From contig JASJDR010000021.1 in the NCBI GenBank assembly GCA_030065615.1, positions 1 through 64,000 on the forward strand: a stretch of DNA of 64,000 nt. The letters are read 5' to 3'. The notes under the pieces were generated by a model. The model was given only the letters and a program-made list of their open reading frames with translations, was not told the DNA's origin and did no database searches. Shown here piece after piece: positions 62,497 to 64,000 of this stretch (within the stretch, counting starts at the first letter, position 1; every line of letters begins with the position of its first letter). Position numbers and translations under genes: made by a program. This DNA is from Xenococcus sp. MO_188.B8 (GTDB lineage: Bacteria; Cyanobacteriota; Cyanobacteriia; Cyanobacteriales; Xenococcaceae).

Positions 62497-63681
62497 ATGA
62501 TGGGCGATCGCGTAATTGTTTGGGCTAAAGTTTGGGGTATAGCTGCTACGCAAGGGGCTATTACTTTATGTTGGGTTATTTATAATCTTTACTTCCCTTC
62601 ACTATTAGTTGAGTTTGGCTTTAGTAAAGAATTTGCGGTAACTTTACTCATAGCTGAAAATGCTTTAGAAGCAATTGTAGAACCAATATTTGGTGCTATT
62701 TCTGATAACCAAAAAACCAAAATTGGGAGTAAAATACCCCTGATATCTCTAGGAATAGAAATATCATCCATTCTCTTTATTTTACTTCCCTTGGTGGCAA
62801 TTTTTACCACTCCCACTCAATTATGGCGATGGACGTTACCTGGATTAGCAGTGCTATGGGCTTTTGCCATGGCAATATTTCGCGCTCCTGTCATGTCATT
62901 ATTAGGCAAAACTGCCCCTACTAATAAGTTACCCCAAGCTGCTAGTATTCTCAGTTTAGTGGGGGGAGTTATTGGTGCATTTCGTTTTGATGCTTACGGT
63001 GTTATTCTCAAACTGGGTGCGGGTTTTGCTTTTACTATAGGTTCGATCGCGTTGCTAGCTGCTGGTGCAATGTTAAGGTTGCTTAATCCCCCTAGTTTGG
63101 TAAGATCAGAAGATGAGGATACTATTAGAGAAGAAGCAAGAAATTTCTTTAAGTTTGCTTTAGTTTGTTTAACAGGAATTAGTGTTGCTTGGAGTCTGCG
63201 TTTTTTAATTCCCGCCGTGCAAAAATCTTTAACCATTGCATGGGGAGAAGCTAATACCAAAGTTGCTATGACTTTATTTTTTATTGGGTTAGGTTTAGCT
63301 GCCTTGCCTGTGGGAAAAATAGCAACAAAATGGGGTAATTCTCAGGGGATTTTATTAGGATGCATCTTGACTATTATAGGTTCTAATTTACTTAATCTTA
63401 AGAGCTTCGCCGATGCCAATTTTGTTTTGACTATAATTGTAGTTGTGGGTTTTAGTTTTGTTTTGAATGGCGCGATTCCTTTTGTTTTACAATTAATTCA
63501 TCAATCAAGATCTGGCTTAGGATTAGGACTATATTTTGGTGCTTTAAGTGCAGGTATTAGTTTTTTTGATGTGATTTTTAAGAATCTAATTAATTTACCG
63601 CCAGATTTTAATCTGACAGGGGCTAATTTATCTTTCTTATTGATTATAATTTGGATCATTATTAGGTTAATTTTAATTTAA
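62497..63681 (+). CDS. MFS transporter (SLC45-like)
   Basis: The 394-residue membrane protein has about twelve hydrophobic helices. The first loop carries EPIFGAISDNQKTKIGSKIP, the MFS motif A region of the sugar/cation (GPH or SLC45) branch. The MidA-type gene ends 32 nt upstream, in the same direction. Likely substrates are sugars or organic solutes, but this cannot be read from sequence. Confidence 0.82.
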   Translation: MMGDRVIVWAKVWGIAATQGAITLCWVIYNLYFPSLLVEFGFSKEFAVTLLIAENALEAIVEPIFGAISDNQKTKIGSKIPLISLGIEISSILFILLPLVAIFTTPTQLWRWTLPGLAVLWAFAMAIFRAPVMSLLGKTAPTNKLPQAASILSLVGGVIGAFRFDAYGVILKLGAGFAFTIGSIALLAAGAMLRLLNPPSLVRSEDEDTIREEARNFFKFALVCLTGISVAWSLRFLIPAVQKSLTIAWGEANTKVAMTLFFIGLGLAALPVGKIATKWGNSQGILLGCILTIIGSNLLNLKSFADANFVLTIIVVVGFSFVLNGAIPFVLQLIHQSRSGLGLGLYFGALSAGISFFDVIFKNLINLPPDFNLTGANLSFLLIIIWIIIRLILI

Positions 63682-63771
63682 AATTAGGTCAAACTCCTGC
63701 GTTGATCCTCGAAGGGAAATAGAAATTCTCATTGAATTGAATCCAATTACTTATTTGCTCTTAAATTAAAA

Positions 63772-64000
63772 ATGCTTGCAGAAATTAAAGATATAGCAGA
63801 AAAACTTGCCCCAAGACTAATTGAAATTCGTCGTCATCTCCATGCACATCCCGAATTAAGTGGGGAAGAATATCAAACAGCAGCTTATGTAGCAGGGGTT
63901 TTATCCTCCTGTGGCTTACATGTAACTGAATCTGTGGGCAAAACAGGGGTAATTGGAGAATTATCAGGTGACAATACAGATAATAGAACATTAGCAATTC
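63772..64000 (+). CDS. M20-family amidohydrolase, 5' part (runs off the window)
   Basis: The first 76 residues read LAPRLIEIRRHLHAHPELSG, EEYQTAAYVAGVL and GKTGVIGELSGDN. The RRHLHAHPELSGEE block is the hallmark opening of M20 metallopeptidases of the IAA-amino-acid or N-acyl-amino-acid hydrolase type. The metal ligands lie beyond the window edge. The gene continues past 64000. Confidence 0.85.
   Translation, partial: MLAEIKDIAEKLAPRLIEIRRHLHAHPELSGEEYQTAAYVAGVLSSCGLHVTESVGKTGVIGELSGDNTDNRTLAI

Overview
The window is a chromosomal segment of a cyanobacterium. The HIP1 octamer GCGATCGC recurs throughout. Cyanobacterial or plastid-type genes are present: a Ycf37-like TPR protein, a Ycf46-like AAA ATPase, an SLH/OprB iron-uptake porin, cobL and a filamentous-haemagglutinin exoprotein. 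The DNA is AT-rich. Gene content fits a unicellular, pleurocapsalean or Stanieria-like genome, but I cannot fix the genus.

Layout. 1-8.2 kb: a zinc metalloprotease, a dead IS701-type transposase, aroC, a sugar kinase, an antirepressor-like gene beside a cutA fragment, and folP. 8.2-16.8 kb: a small membrane protein, a MITE-like element, cobL, a periplasmic binding protein, ycf37, a RecB-like nuclease/RNase H-like exonuclease/IS66 transposase fusion, an EamA transporter and a truncated BrnT toxin. 17.2-20.3 kb: a two-gene conflict locus (EACC1-like adaptor plus caspase) whose C-terminal FGE/C-type-lectin domain looks like the variable region of a diversity-generating retroelement. 20.9-24.4 kb: folB, an alcohol dehydrogenase and three toxin-antitoxin loci in various states of decay. 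24.7-28.7 kb: response regulator, very acidic duplicated protein, histidine kinase. 28.8-39 kb: porin, two SDRs, another decayed toxin-antitoxin pair, maf, an unknown four-gene operon and a YkvA protein.

39.7-47.1 kb holds the most unusual locus: a trypsin-like protease, a short LodA/GoxA-like protein, a QhpD-like radical SAM/SPASM enzyme, a ferritin-like diiron protein and a LodB-like flavoprotein. These classes resemble those that build cysteine tryptophylquinone cofactors and thioether cross-links, but the LodA-like protein has no cysteine in its C-terminal third. I read it as a candidate protein- or peptide-modification system of unknown product. It is visibly more GC-rich than its surroundings, which suggests transfer.

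47.4-64 kb: selO, a second histidine kinase, hisC, an HpsJ-like membrane protein, ycf46, a dihydroorotase-like protein lacking a metal ligand, a NIL-ferredoxin, a 58-residue secreted Cys-rich peptide, a two-partner-secretion exoprotein, pilD, plsC, a MidA-type methyltransferase, an MFS transporter and the start of an M20 peptidase. No tRNA, rRNA or CRISPR array was seen.
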